Numbered from the stretch's first letter, positions 23,611-31,645 are shown. The stretch is DNA of 55,977 nucleotides from Thermus islandicus DSM 21543 (GCF_000421625.1 NZ_ATXJ01000011.1:1-55977), one strand, 5' to 3'. Numbers and translations are program-made. Notes: generated by a model from the letters alone, not told the origin.

Positions 23611-24503
23611 TGGAGGGGATTTGGCGCCTGCGCGAGGCCCTGGCACAGGCCCTCTTCGGCCAGGAAGGGGCCATAGAAGCCCTCCTGGCCACGGTCCTGG
23701 CCCGGGGACACGCCCTTCTGGAGGGGGTTCCCGGCCTCGGGAAAACCCTTCTTGCCGAAAGCTTCGCCCGGGCCAGCGGCCTGAGCTACAGGCGCGTCCA
23801 GTTCACCCCGGACCTCCTGCCCCAGGACCTTACGGGGAGCGAGGTCTACAGGGAGGGGACCTTCCAGTTCGTGAAGGGGCCCATCTTCGCCCAGGTGGTC
23901 CTGGCGGACGAGATCAACCGGGCTCCGCCCAAGGTGCAGTCGGCCCTCCTCGAGGCCATGCAGGAAAGGGCCGTGACCGCAGGGGGCATGCGCTACCCCC
24001 TGCCTGAACCCTTCCTCGTGGTGGCCACGCAGAACCCCCTGGAGCTCGAGGGCACCTACCCCCTGCCGGAAGCCCAGCTGGACCGCTTTGCCGCCAAGAT
24101 CCCCTTCCGCCCCCCGAGGAGGGAGGTGTGGCTCCGGATCCTCACCGAGGAGCCCAGGGTCCCAGAGCCCCAAGAGGTGGACCTCTTGAAGGCCCAGGAG
24201 GAGGCGAAGGCGGTGCGGGTGGCGAAGGAGGCCCTGGAGGCCATCACCCACGTGGCCTTCCTCACCGCCGAGGACCGAAGGCTCCGCATGGGCCTCTCCC
24301 CTAGGGGGGCCAAGGCCTGGCTCGCCCTCGCGCGGGCCCTGGCCTACCTCCGGGGGAAGCCCCTGGTGGACTGGAAGGAGCTCAAGGACGCTGCCCTCCT
24401 CGCCCTCCCCCACCGCCTCTTCCTCACGGAAGAGGCCCTCTACCAGGGAGAAAGCGCGGAGGGGATCCTCCAGGAGGCCCTGCGCAAGGGGGGGATCCCC
24501 TGA
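23610..24503 (+). CDS. MoxR family AAA+ ATPase
   Basis: 297 residues. Walker A is GVPGLGKT (39-46), Walker B is VVLADEIN (96-103), and sensor 1 is ATQNPLE; the LDRFAAKIPF and SPRGAKAWLALARAL segments are typical of MoxR. These ATPases act as chaperones that insert metal cofactors or assemble complexes, usually with a DUF58 and a VWA-domain gene beside them; neither is here. GTG 23610 overlaps the EF-G-2 stop TAG, so the two are translationally coupled. A transglutaminase partner is also absent, so its client is unknown. Confidence 0.9.
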   Translation: MEGIWRLREALAQALFGQEGAIEALLATVLARGHALLEGVPGLGKTLLAESFARASGLSYRRVQFTPDLLPQDLTGSEVYREGTFQFVKGPIFAQVVLADEINRAPPKVQSALLEAMQERAVTAGGMRYPLPEPFLVVATQNPLELEGTYPLPEAQLDRFAAKIPFRPPRREVWLRILTEEPRVPEPQEVDLLKAQEEAKAVRVAKEALEAITHVAFLTAEDRRLRMGLSPRGAKAWLALARALAYLRGKPLVDWKELKDAALLALPHRLFLTEEALYQGESAEGILQEALRKGGIP

Positions 24504-24528
24504 GGCCCGCCCCGGCCCCCGCGCCTAG

Positions 24529-24544
24529 CTTTCTCATGAGAAAG
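24529..24544. promoter_or_regulatory. Perfect 16-bp palindrome upstream of the response regulator
   Basis: CTTTCTCATGAGAAAG is fully self-complementary and covers the place where a -35 box would sit for the -10 at 24549-24554. A site for a dimeric regulator, possibly the response regulator itself, is likely. Confidence 0.6.
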
Positions 24545-24548
24545 TACG

Positions 24549-24554
24549 TACCAT
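24549..24554 (+). promoter_or_regulatory. Leaderless -10 element of the response regulator gene
   Basis: TACCAT, six bases (GGGGGT) before ATG 24561. No -35 consensus is visible, in keeping with activator dependence. Confidence 0.5.
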
Positions 24555-24560
24555 GGGGGT

Positions 24561-25235
24561 ATGGAACCTCCCCTGATCCTTATCGTGGAGGACGAGAAGG
24601 ACATCGCCCGCTTCATAGAGCTGGAGCTGCAGGCGGAAGGCTACCGCACCGAGGTGGCCCACGACGGCATCACCGGGCTTTCCCGGTTCCGGGAGGTCAA
24701 CCCCAACCTGGTGATCCTGGACCTGATGCTCCCCGTCATGGACGGGATTGAGGTGGCCAAGCGCATCCGCAAGACCTCCAACGTGCCCATCCTGATCCTC
24801 ACCGCCAAGGACCGCATTGAGGACAAGGTGGTGGGCTTGGACGCGGGGGCGGACGACTACCTGGTCAAGCCCTTCTCCATAGAGGAGCTCCTGGCCAGGG
24901 TGCGGGCCCACCTGCGCCGGGTAACCCCGGCCATCACCGGGGAGATCCGGGTGGCGGACCTCATCATCAACCTCGAGGGCCGCGAGGTCTTCCGGGGGGG
25001 GCGCCGGATAGAGCTCTCCAACAAGGAGTTTGAGCTCCTGGAGCTCCTGGCCAAGAACCCGGGCAAGGTCTTCAGCCGCTACGAGATTGAGGAGAAGGTC
25101 TGGCCTGGCTACCAGGGCGGAAGCAACGTGGTGGACGTCTACATCGGCTACCTGCGCAAGAAGCTGGAGGCGGGTGGGGAGCGCCGCCTCATCCACACGG
25201 TGCGGGGCGTGGGGTACGTGCTGCGGGAGGACTAG
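24561..25235 (+). CDS. OmpR/PhoB-family response regulator
   Basis: 224 residues. Receiver domain residues Glu10-Asp11, Asp54 (phosphorylation site in [13 protein letters not shown]), Thr81 and Lys103 are all present, followed by a winged-helix DNA-binding domain (about 125-222, [20 protein letters not shown]). Its kinase partner starts 92 bases downstream, but a strong hairpin lies between them. A palindrome overlaps its promoter, suggesting autoregulation. The signal sensed is not evident. Confidence 0.95.
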   Translation: MEPPLILIVEDEKDIARFIELELQAEGYRTEVAHDGITGLSRFREVNPNLVILDLMLPVMDGIEVAKRIRKTSNVPILILTAKDRIEDKVVGLDAGADDYLVKPFSIEELLARVRAHLRRVTPAITGEIRVADLIINLEGREVFRGGRRIELSNKEFELLELLAKNPGKVFSRYEIEEKVWPGYQGGSNVVDVYIGYLRKKLEAGGERRLIHTVRGVGYVLRED

Positions 25236-25238
25236 CTA

Positions 25239-25266
25239 CCCCGCTCTGGCCAAAGCCAGAGCGGGG
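25239..25266 (+). terminator. Hairpin between response regulator and histidine kinase
   Basis: A perfect 12-bp stem CCCCGCTCTGGC / GCCAGAGCGGGG with loop CAAA, starting three bases after the regulator stop codon. No T-run follows. It may terminate or attenuate transcription so that the regulator is made in excess. Confidence 0.7.
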
Positions 25267-25313
25267 GCCCCCAAAAGGCCCCTTCGCCTACCCTAGCCAA
25301 GGGCCCAAGCCCG

Positions 25314-25319
25314 TATAAC
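25314..25319 (+). promoter_or_regulatory. -10 element of the histidine kinase gene
   Basis: TATAAC, eight bases before ATG 25328. This would give the kinase its own start downstream of the hairpin. Confidence 0.45.
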
Positions 25320-25327
25320 CCCCCGGC

Positions 25328-26734
25328 ATGACCCTCAGGACCCGGATCACCCTCCTCACGGCGGGCCTCCTCTTCGTCACCCTCCTCCTTCTGGGCTTCG
25401 CCCTGGAGGGGCTTCTAAGGAGCTTCCTCTACCGGAACCTCCGGGGTGAGCTCCTAGAGGCCAGCAACCAGGTGGTCCGCCTCCTCAACCTGGGGGGGCA
25501 GGCCCTTCTGGAGGCGGGGCTTCCCCCGAGCCTCTACGCCGAGGTCCAGCTCCTCCCCGAGGAGAACCCCTCCCTCCTCGCCCGGGAAGGGGGCATCAGC
25601 CTGCAGCGAAGCCCGGCCCTGGGGAGCCAGCGCCTGGTCCTGAAGGAGCCCGACTACCGGACCCTTCTCCAGGCGGGGGAGGTCTGGACGGAGGTGGGGC
25701 TTCCCCGGGAGGGGCGGCCCCTTTCCCTTTTGGTCTACGGGCGGAAGGTGGAGGTGAGCCTGGGGGGCACGGTCTGGAAGGGGATTCTCCTGGTGGGCAA
25801 GCCCACGGAGGACCTCGAGGCCACCCTGGCCCAGTTCGCCCGCATCTACGCGGGGACGGCCCTCCTCGTCCTTTTCCTCGCCCTCCTCCTGGCCCGGCGC
25901 CTGGTGGCCCGGGCCCTGGAGCCTTTGGAGTGGGTGGCGCGGAAGGCCGAGGCCATGAGCGCCCGCCCCGAGCCCCTCCCCGAGCCCGAGACCGAGGACG
26001 AGGTGGCCGCCTTGGTCAAGGCGCTGAACGGGATGCTCTCCCGCCTGCAGGAGGCCTTTGAAGCCCAAACCCGCTTCCTCCAGGACGCCTCCCACGAGCT
26101 CAGGACCCCCCTCACCGCCATCCTGGGCCACGTGGGCTACCTCCTCCGCCGCACCCCCCTCACCGAGGCCCAGAGGGAAAGCCTCGAGGTGGTGAAGCGG
26201 GAGGCGGAGCGGATGGGCAAGCTGGTCTCGGACCTCCTGGACCTCTCCCAAAGCGGCACCTGGCGCATAGAGCCGGTGCCCCTAAGGGTCTTGGACCTCC
26301 TGGAAGAGGTGAAAGAGGAGTTCGCCAAAAGCTTTGAGGGGGAGATCCGGGTGGAAGCCCCCGAGGGGCTTTACGTGCGCGGGGACCCCGACCGGCTCCA
26401 TCAGGTGCTCGCCAACCTGGTCTCCAACGCCCTCAAGGCCGGGGCCAGGCGGGTGTGGCTTCGCGCCTTTGACCTGGGGGACAAAGCGGTGGTGCGGGTG
26501 GAGGACGACGGGGAAGGGATCCCCGAGGAGCACCTCCCCCACCTCTTTGAGCGCTTCTACCGGGTGGACAAGGCCCGGGACCGGGAAAGGGGCGGGTCAG
26601 GCCTCGGCCTGGCCATCGCCAAGGCCATCCTCGAGGCCCACGGCGGGGAGATCTGGGCCGAAAGCGAGGTGGGCAAGGGCTCCGCCTTCAGCTTCTCTCT
26701 TCCCGCAAGCGGGCCACCGCCTCCTCCACGCTGA
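25328..26734 (+). CDS. Membrane sensor histidine kinase
   Basis: 468 residues. Two membrane helices (about 8-30 and 177-193) bracket a sensor region of about 145 residues outside the membrane. A HAMP segment follows (LEPLEWVARKAEAMS), then HisKA with phospho-acceptor His256 in DASHELRTPLTAILGH and an HATPase domain with NLVSNALKAGA, DDGEGIP and GSGLGLAIAKAI. It pairs with the response regulator just upstream. The 3' end overlaps the convergent DUF2089 gene by 47 bases. The stimulus is unknown. Confidence 0.94.
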   Translation: MTLRTRITLLTAGLLFVTLLLLGFALEGLLRSFLYRNLRGELLEASNQVVRLLNLGGQALLEAGLPPSLYAEVQLLPEENPSLLAREGGISLQRSPALGSQRLVLKEPDYRTLLQAGEVWTEVGLPREGRPLSLLVYGRKVEVSLGGTVWKGILLVGKPTEDLEATLAQFARIYAGTALLVLFLALLLARRLVARALEPLEWVARKAEAMSARPEPLPEPETEDEVAALVKALNGMLSRLQEAFEAQTRFLQDASHELRTPLTAILGHVGYLLRRTPLTEAQRESLEVVKREAERMGKLVSDLLDLSQSGTWRIEPVPLRVLDLLEEVKEEFAKSFEGEIRVEAPEGLYVRGDPDRLHQVLANLVSNALKAGARRVWLRAFDLGDKAVVRVEDDGEGIPEEHLPHLFERFYRVDKARDRERGGSGLGLAIAKAILEAHGGEIWAESEVGKGSAFSFSLPASGPPPPPR

Positions 26735-27059
26735 TCTCCCCCCGCCTCAGGGCCTCGAGGACCTGTAGGCGCTCCTCCCCCCCGTCCTCCTCCTCGTACC
26801 CCAGGGCCTTGAGGAGGGCGTCCAGCCGGGCCCGCACCGTGGGGTAGGAGACCCCTAAGATCCGCTCCACCTCCTTGAGGTTCCCCCGGGCCTTAACGAA
26901 GAGCCTCAGGAAGTCCAGGTGCTCCTTGGGGAGGAGGGCGAACTCGTTCAAGGCGAAGCGCCCATGCACCTCGGTGCCGCAGGCGGGGCAGAAGAGGGCC
27001 TTCACCGCCAAGGACCCCTCGCAGGCCGGGCAACGCGTGGGAAGGAGCCGGATCACCAT
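26688..27059 (-). CDS. DUF2089 protein, zinc-ribbon plus helix-turn-helix
   Basis: 123 residues. The zinc ribbon has CPACEGSL and FCPACGTEV (four cysteines at about 10, 13, 24, 27), followed by LLPKEHLDFLRLFVKARGNLKEVERILGVSYPTVRARLDALL, a helix-turn-helix of the DUF2089 family. The C-terminal tail (LQVLEALRRGEISVEEAVARLRE) repeats the SHOCT-like motif seen in the SHOCT-like gene two genes upstream in the same operon. It is the last gene of an operon (7-base overlap) and is likely a transcription factor controlling it. Confidence 0.87.
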   Translation of the reverse strand: MVIRLLPTRCPACEGSLAVKALFCPACGTEVHGRFALNEFALLPKEHLDFLRLFVKARGNLKEVERILGVSYPTVRARLDALLKALGYEEEDGGEERLQVLEALRRGEISVEEAVARLREERS

Positions 27060-27325
27060 ACTCCCACCTTTACTCCCATCCCCTCCCCCTCTAGCTCCAA
27101 AAGAACCAGAGGGGGAAGCCTCCTAAAGGCAAAGACCGCTCCCAGGGGCATCCCCGAGGCGGCCTTCCCCCGAAGGAGGGCCTGGGTCTTGCGGAGGAAG
27201 AGAGCAAGGAGAAGACCCCACTCCAACGCAAAGAGGGGTAGCCCCAGGAAGAAGGGCAAGGGGAAAGGCCCCCGCACCCTCAGGTAGAGGAACCTGAGAC
27301 GCAAAGGGGGACGCCCGGGCCTCAC
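27053..27325 (-). CDS. Small membrane protein in the DUF2089 operon
   Basis: 90 residues from GTG 27325. A basic N-terminus (MRPGRPPLRLRFLYLRV) leads to a membrane segment of about 28 hydrophobic residues (FPLPFFLGLPLFALEWGLLLALFL), followed by a short polar tail. It is not a family I recognise. Overlaps of 4 bases (GTGA) with the upstream SHOCT-like gene and 7 bases with the downstream DUF2089 gene show translational coupling. The topology may be one or two helices. Confidence 0.6.
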   Translation of the reverse strand: MRPGRPPLRLRFLYLRVRGPFPLPFFLGLPLFALEWGLLLALFLRKTQALLRGKAASGMPLGAVFAFRRLPPLVLLELEGEGMGVKVGVW

Positions 27326-27693
27326 GCCACCTCCACCAGGATCTCCACCGGCTTCCCCTCCTCCTCCGCCGCGATCTCCACGAGCTTCCCCTCGGACATC
27401 CCCTCCCGCACCGCCATGAGGAGCTCCTTGAGGTTCACCCCCTTTCCCGCCAGGGTGGCCTTGGCCTCCTGGGGAAGGAAGGCCTCCACAAGCTCTGCCA
27501 GGGCCAGGGGCAGGTTCACGTGGATGCGCACGGGCTTACCCTCCTCGTCGTAGGCGTGCACGCGCACCCTCAGAATCTGGGTAGGTCCCTTGGCCTTAGG
27601 CCGCTCCTCCAGGGCCTCGAGGAGGGAAAGGGCCTCCTCCACCCCGATCTCCCCCGCCCTCACCATCTCCAAAACCCTCCGCTTCTCTTCCAT
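27322..27693 (-). CDS. SHOCT-like domain protein
   Basis: 123 residues from ATG 27693 (GTG 27696 also possible). The N-terminus EEKRRVLEMVRAGEIGVEEALSLLEAL is a short amphipathic SHOCT-like helix pair, followed by strands with ILRVRVHAYDEEGKPVRIHVNLPLALAELVEAF and a C-terminal part LVEIAAEEEGKPVEILVEVA. Similar architecture occurs in envelope-stress proteins next to DUF2089 regulators. The ATG lies within TGATG, overlapping the previous stop. Confidence 0.75.
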   Translation of the reverse strand: MEEKRRVLEMVRAGEIGVEEALSLLEALEERPKAKGPTQILRVRVHAYDEEGKPVRIHVNLPLALAELVEAFLPQEAKATLAGKGVNLKELLMAVREGMSEGKLVEIAAEEEGKPVEILVEVA

Positions 27694-27893
27694 CACGCCT
27701 CCTTCGCGTCAAGCTCCAGATTCCCACGCCGCACCTCGGGGGCCAGGGCCTCGGCCAGGCGGAGGAGGGTCTCGGCGAGCCGCCTGCGCCAAGGCCGGCG
27801 CAGGGGCAGAAGAAGCCTCTCCCGCTCCGCCTCCCTCAGGCGCTCCCGCCAGGGCTCCAGGAGGAGCTCCCGGTCCCAGGTTCCAAACTCCAC
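27693..27893 (-). CDS. Small basic protein, first gene of the operon
   Basis: 66 residues, rich in Arg and Leu (LLEPWRERLREAERERLLL), probably a single charged amphipathic helix. No family recognised. GTG 27893 has AGGAGG six bases ahead, and a consensus promoter lies just upstream, making this a convincing though short gene. It overlaps the next start in TGATG. Confidence 0.65.
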   Translation of the reverse strand: MEFGTWDRELLLEPWRERLREAERERLLLPLRRPWRRRLAETLLRLAEALAPEVRRGNLELDAKEA

Positions 27894-27910
27894 GGCTCCC
27901 TCCTGAGAAA

Positions 27911-27939
27911 AAGGTAACTCATCTTTTACAGATTGTCAA
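27911..27939 (-). promoter_or_regulatory. Consensus sigma-A promoter of the small-protein operon
   Basis: On the minus strand, TTGACA (27939-27934), a 17-base spacer and TACCTT (27916-27911). The transcript carries AGGAGG before GTG 27893. It is the best -35/-10 pair in the window. Confidence 0.75.
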
Positions 27940-27955
27940 GGGCCGCTTTACATAT

Positions 27956-28708
27956 TCAAAAAGGGAGCCTCGAGGGGTGCCGGGGGCCCAGGAAGGGAGC
28001 CCCTAGGAAGGCGAAGAGGAGAAGGGCATAGGCCAGGGCGAGGAGCCCGGCCCGAAGGAGGCCCCTAAGCCTTTCCTGCAGGAGGAAGTAGAGGGTGAGG
28101 AGGAGCCAGCCCAAGAAGGTGGAAAGCTCCTTGGGGTCCAGGGCCAGGGGGCTCCCGAAGTAGCCGAAGGCCCAGGCCATACCGCTCCCCAGGCCCAGGG
28201 TCGCGGCCAGGTAGCCCACCTGCAGGTAGCCCCGCTCCAGGCGCTTGAGGCTCCAGAGGGGAGCGCTCCCCACCGCCTTTTCCGGAGCCTGGCGGAGGCG
28301 GGCGTCCTGGAAGGCACACATCACCCCCGCCCCCACCCCCACGCTCAAGGCCAGGTAGGCCACCAGGAAGGCCCCCCCGTGGAGAAGCGCCAGGGCGGGG
28401 GGCAGGTCCGCCCGGGGGTGGGGCAGGGCCTTGAGGGCGAAGAGGCCGAGGAGGAGGGCAAGGAGGAGGAGGTAGCGCCTCAGGGGAGCCAGCCCGGGCC
28501 TCTGCAGGAGGCTTTCCCCCCTCAGGGCCAGAAACGCCCCCAGGACCAGGGCGGGCTGGGCGGGTCCGGCGAAGGGGCCCTTGGCCAGGGCGTCCACCGC
28601 GGCCCCCGCCAGGTAGAGGAGGGCCCCCCAGGGAAGCCCCCGGGGCGAGAAGAGGCCCAGGGCCACGGCCACCACGCCTCCCAGGGCCAAAAGCGCGCTC
28701 CAGGTCAT
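27956..28708 (-). CDS. HemX/CcsA-like cytochrome c assembly membrane protein
   Basis: 250 residues from ATG 28708, overlapping the hemA stop as ATGA. It has about eight hydrophobic helices and matches the cytochrome c assembly fold (YLALSVGVGAGVMCAFQDARLRQ, YLQVGYLAATLGLGSGMAWAFGYFGSPLALDPKELSTFLGW). The family includes HemX, which modulates glutamyl-tRNA reductase, and CcsA-type haem handling proteins. The neighbourhood with hemA favours a HemX-like role. The longer ORF upstream in this frame is a shadow of hemA. Confidence 0.85.
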   Translation of the reverse strand: MTWSALLALGGVVAVALGLFSPRGLPWGALLYLAGAAVDALAKGPFAGPAQPALVLGAFLALRGESLLQRPGLAPLRRYLLLLALLLGLFALKALPHPRADLPPALALLHGGAFLVAYLALSVGVGAGVMCAFQDARLRQAPEKAVGSAPLWSLKRLERGYLQVGYLAATLGLGSGMAWAFGYFGSPLALDPKELSTFLGWLLLTLYFLLQERLRGLLRAGLLALAYALLLFAFLGAPFLGPRHPSRLPF

Positions 28709-29883
28709 AGCCCGGGGGGACGGAAAGCGAGGAGGGGGCAGTCCTGGGGGCAGGGGGGTCCCTCGAGGAAGTCCCGGGCCCGGGCCTTCAGGTCCAGGAT
28801 CCAGGGGTGGGCCCTCCGGCCCGCCTCCTTGTGCCAAAGACCGGGATCCGCCTGGGGCAGCTCCCGGGCCACCTCCCGGAGAAGGCTCATCCTGAGGGCC
28901 CGGATGGCCTCCCGCACCCGGTGGCCCGCATACCACTCCAGGTAGTCGGCCAGGGCCTTTTCTATGAGGGCCTCCACCTTGGGGATCTCCCCCTCCCGGG
29001 CCCTCAGGTTCTTCTCCACCACCCGCTCCAGGTCGTCCAGGTTGTAGAGGTAGGCGTAGGGGAGGCGGGCCACCCGGGGGTCAATGTTCCGGGGGAGGGC
29101 GAGGTCCATGAGGAAGAGGGGCTTGACCCGGCGGGGCAGGTCCTCGGGGCCCACCAGGTAGTGGGGGGCGGCGGCCGAGGCCACCACCACGTCGGCCTGC
29201 CTGAGCACCCAGGGCAGGGCGGAAAGGCCGTAGGCCTCCCCCCCGAAGCGGGCCGCCAAGGCCCTGGCCCTCTCCTCGGTGCGGTTCACCACCAGGACCC
29301 GCCCCACCCCCTCGCCCCGAAGATGCTGGAGGAAGAGCTCCGCCATCTCCCCCGCCCCCAGCACCGCCACCACCAGGCCCGAAAGGTCGCCAAACACCGC
29401 CAGGGCCAGGTCCAAGGCGGCGTAGGCCACGCTCACCGCCCCCGCGCCGATGCCCGTTTCGCTCCGGGCCCTTTTGCCCAGGGCCACGGCCGACTGGAAG
29501 GCCTTTTCTAGAAGGCTCTCCGTGGCCCCGTGCTTGCGGGCCAGGAAGAGGGCCTCCCGCACCTGGCCCAGGATCTGGGCCTCCCCCACCACCAAGGAGT
29601 CCAGGCCCGCGGCCACCCGGAAGAGGTGGCGCAGGGCCTCTGGGCCCTCTTTCACGTAGAGGTGCCGGGGCGCCACCCCCCTCTCCAGGAGGAGGGCCTG
29701 GGCCCGATGGGGGCTTCCCACCCCGTAAACCTCCGTGCGGTTGCAGGTGGAGAGGACCACCGCCTTGCCCAGGGCCGCCAGGGCGGCGGGGACGCCCGCT
29801 GCGGGGTCCAGGGCGGCCCTTTCCCGCACCCCCACCGGGGCGGTTTTGTGGGAAAGGCCCACCAGGTAGAGGGGCAGGGCCAT
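28705..29883 (-). CDS. hemA: Glutamyl-tRNA reductase
   Basis: 392 residues. It makes glutamate-1-semialdehyde from Glu-tRNA, the first committed step of tetrapyrrole synthesis. The catalytic Cys47 is in STCNRTEVY, the tRNA-binding and catalytic motifs are RHLFRVAAGLDSLVVGEAQILGQ, the NADPH fold is around VVAVLGAGEMAELFLQHL, and the C-terminal dimerisation helices are present. TATACT lies 11 bases ahead of ATG and GGGAGG lies between. The product feeds HemD and haem or cobalamin. Confidence 0.96.
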   Translation of the reverse strand: MALPLYLVGLSHKTAPVGVRERAALDPAAGVPAALAALGKAVVLSTCNRTEVYGVGSPHRAQALLLERGVAPRHLYVKEGPEALRHLFRVAAGLDSLVVGEAQILGQVREALFLARKHGATESLLEKAFQSAVALGKRARSETGIGAGAVSVAYAALDLALAVFGDLSGLVVAVLGAGEMAELFLQHLRGEGVGRVLVVNRTEERARALAARFGGEAYGLSALPWVLRQADVVVASAAAPHYLVGPEDLPRRVKPLFLMDLALPRNIDPRVARLPYAYLYNLDDLERVVEKNLRAREGEIPKVEALIEKALADYLEWYAGHRVREAIRALRMSLLREVARELPQADPGLWHKEAGRRAHPWILDLKARARDFLEGPPCPQDCPLLAFRPPGL

Positions 29884-29894
29884 ACGCCTCCCGG

Positions 29895-29900
29895 AGTATA
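29895..29900 (-). promoter_or_regulatory. -10 element of hemA
   Basis: TATACT on the minus strand, 11 bases before ATG 29883, with GGGAGG between; a short-leader promoter allowing hemA expression independent of the upstream hemD group. Confidence 0.45.
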
Positions 29901-29925
29901 CCCCATGGGGATAGGGACAGATGCC

Positions 29926-30606
29926 CTACGCCCCCAAGGCCCGGAGGATGGCCCCAAAGAGGCCCTCGAGGCCCGGGCGTTCCGCCTCGTAAGGGGAAAA
30001 ACCGAGCCTCTCCGCCTCCTCGGCCGTGCTCGGTCCGATGCAGGCCGCCTTCGGGCGCCTCCTGGTCCAGCGGGCGAAGGCCCGAACCCCGCTCGGGCTG
30101 AAGAAGGCCGCCACCTCCGCCCGCTCCAGGAGGGCCACCTCCTCGGGGGAGAGGGCCCTTTCCCGGGTGGCGTAGACGGGAAGGCGCTCCACCCAAGCCC
30201 CCCGGGCCCGAAGGCCCTCCTCCAGGTCCCGCCCCGCCAGGTCCCCGGCCACGAAGAGGACCCTCCTCGCCTCGGGGAAGCCCCGGGCCAGGTCCTGGGC
30301 CGTGGCCCTCTCCGGCACGAAGGCGGGGGGAAGCCCCCCCTCCGCCAAGATCCTCCCCGTCCCCTCCCCCACCGCCGCCACCTGGAGGGAGGGGCGCCCC
30401 GCCTCCTCCCAGGCCCAAAGGAGCCTCCTCGCCCCCTCCTTGGAGGTGACGGCCACGAAGTCCCACCCCTCCTTGAGCCTCCCCGGAAGGAGGGCAAGGG
30501 TGGGGAGGTCCACCTGCTCCAGGAGGGCCACCTCCGCCGCCTCCAGGCCCAGGGCGGCGAGCCTCGCAAGAAGCGCCCTATCCTTCCCCCGCGTGAGGAG
30601 CACCAC
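29926..30606 (-). CDS. hemD: Uroporphyrinogen-III synthase
   Basis: 226 residues in the usual two-lobed HemD form: VTSKEGARRLLWAW, VAAVGEGTGRILAEGG, VLFVAGDLAGRDLEEGL, FSPSGVRAFARW and CIGPSTAEEAERLGF. It closes and rearranges hydroxymethylbilane. T. thermophilus has another HemD-like protein known from structure, so this may be one of two. GTG 30606 overlaps the upstream gene by 29 bases. Confidence 0.88.
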   Translation of the reverse strand: MVLLTRGKDRALLARLAALGLEAAEVALLEQVDLPTLALLPGRLKEGWDFVAVTSKEGARRLLWAWEEAGRPSLQVAAVGEGTGRILAEGGLPPAFVPERATAQDLARGFPEARRVLFVAGDLAGRDLEEGLRARGAWVERLPVYATRERALSPEEVALLERAEVAAFFSPSGVRAFARWTRRRPKAACIGPSTAEEAERLGFSPYEAERPGLEGLFGAILRALGA

Positions 30607-30943
30607 GGCCCTGGAGCACCTTCTGCAAGAGCCTCATGGCGGCGAGGGCCCGGGGAAAGCCCAGGAAGAGGGCTGCCTGGAGGATAGCCTCCCGCACCTC
30701 CCGCTCCGTGGCCCCCACCCGCAAGGCCCCCTCGAGGTGGGTGGCGAGCTCCTTAGGGCTTCCCAGGGCGACGAGGGCGGTGATGGCGAGAAGCTCCCGG
30801 GTCTTCAGGTCCAGGCCCGGCCGCGCCAGCACCTCCTCGTAGGCGAAGTCCCGGATGTAGCGGAAGAGGTCCTCGTCCACCTGCTTCAGCGCCTCCTCAA
30901 TGGCCTCCCGCTTCTCCCCCCAGAGGGCCTCCCGGACGCTCAT
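30578..30943 (-). CDS. Carboxymuconolactone decarboxylase family protein
   Basis: 121 residues, all-helical, with the CMD/AhpD-type core LDLKTRELLAITALVALGSPKELATHLEGALRVGATEREVREAI. The AhpD pair CxxC is absent, so it is closer to the decarboxylase than to the peroxidase branch. No aromatic-catabolism genes accompany it, except a dioxygenase-like gene at 32235 on the other strand. It overlaps the HAD gene by ATGA and hemD by 29 bases, so it is co-transcribed with both. Confidence 0.85.
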   Translation of the reverse strand: MSVREALWGEKREAIEEALKQVDEDLFRYIRDFAYEEVLARPGLDLKTRELLAITALVALGSPKELATHLEGALRVGATEREVREAILQAALFLGFPRALAAMRLLQKVLQGRGAPHAGEG

Positions 30944-31599
30944 GGGAGGTAGTCTAGCACCGCAGGAAGCCGGGAAAGGGCCTTGGGGTTTTCCCCCAGG
31001 GGGTCAAAGAGGAGGGCCCGGACCCCGGCGGCTTCCGCCCCCAGGAGGTCCGCCTCGGAGTCGCCCACGTGGACCGCCTCCTCCGGGGCCACGCCGAGGG
31101 CGGAGAGGGCCTCCTTAAAGAGCCTGGGATCGGGCTTGGCGTGGCCCGAGAGGGCGCTTACCGCGAGGTGGTCAAAGTAGCGCTTTAGGCCCACCACCTC
31201 CAGGATCTCGGGGAGGGTGGCGTCCCAGTTGGAGACCACGGCCAGGCGGTACCCCTGCGCCTTTAGGGCCCTTAGGGTCTCCTCCGCCCCCGGGGTGAGG
31301 GGCCAGAGGGCGGGGTCCTTCCAGCGGGCCACGAGCTCGGCGCTCACGGCCTCCGCGTGCTCCCCGAGGCCCATCCCCTCCAGAAGCCGCCGGTGAAAGG
31401 CCCGCCAGAGGGCGAGGGCGGTTTCCAGGTCCCGGGCCTCCAAGTGGTGGTCCTCGTAGAAGCGGAAGGCCTCGAGGGCCGCCTTGCGCACATCCCCCCG
31501 TGGCCGCAGGCCCCGCTCCTCCAAAAGGGGCAGGAGCCAGAAGCGGGGGCTCGCCAGGATCAGGGTGTTCCCCACGTCAAAGGTCAGGGCCCGGACCAT
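30940..31599 (-). CDS. HAD-family hydrolase
   Basis: 219 residues. Motif I is LTFDVGNTL (Asp8; the second position carries Gly rather than Asp), motif II VVSNWD, motif III AKPDPRLF and motif IV VHVGDSEADL. A helical cap lies at about 17-95. This resembles the DREG-2 branch of HAD phosphatases. The start is leaderless: TAGACT lies six bases ahead of ATG 31599. It heads the operon HAD, CMD, hemD. Substrate unknown. Confidence 0.87.
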   Translation of the reverse strand: MVRALTFDVGNTLILASPRFWLLPLLEERGLRPRGDVRKAALEAFRFYEDHHLEARDLETALALWRAFHRRLLEGMGLGEHAEAVSAELVARWKDPALWPLTPGAEETLRALKAQGYRLAVVSNWDATLPEILEVVGLKRYFDHLAVSALSGHAKPDPRLFKEALSALGVAPEEAVHVGDSEADLLGAEAAGVRALLFDPLGENPKALSRLPAVLDYLP

Positions 31600-31605
31600 G
31601 GCCTA

Positions 31606-31611
31606 AGTCTA
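31606..31611 (-). promoter_or_regulatory. Leaderless -10 element of the HAD-CMD-hemD operon
   Basis: TAGACT on the minus strand, six bases before ATG 31599. Confidence 0.6.
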
Positions 31612-31645
31612 TACCCTTTCTAACCCAGGCCTAACCCCGGCATGC

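Noticed and set aside
29081-30466. 461-codon minus-strand open frame across hemA and hemD
   Set aside because: Gly/Pro-rich low-complexity translation typical of a shadow frame over two genuine genes in GC-rich DNA.
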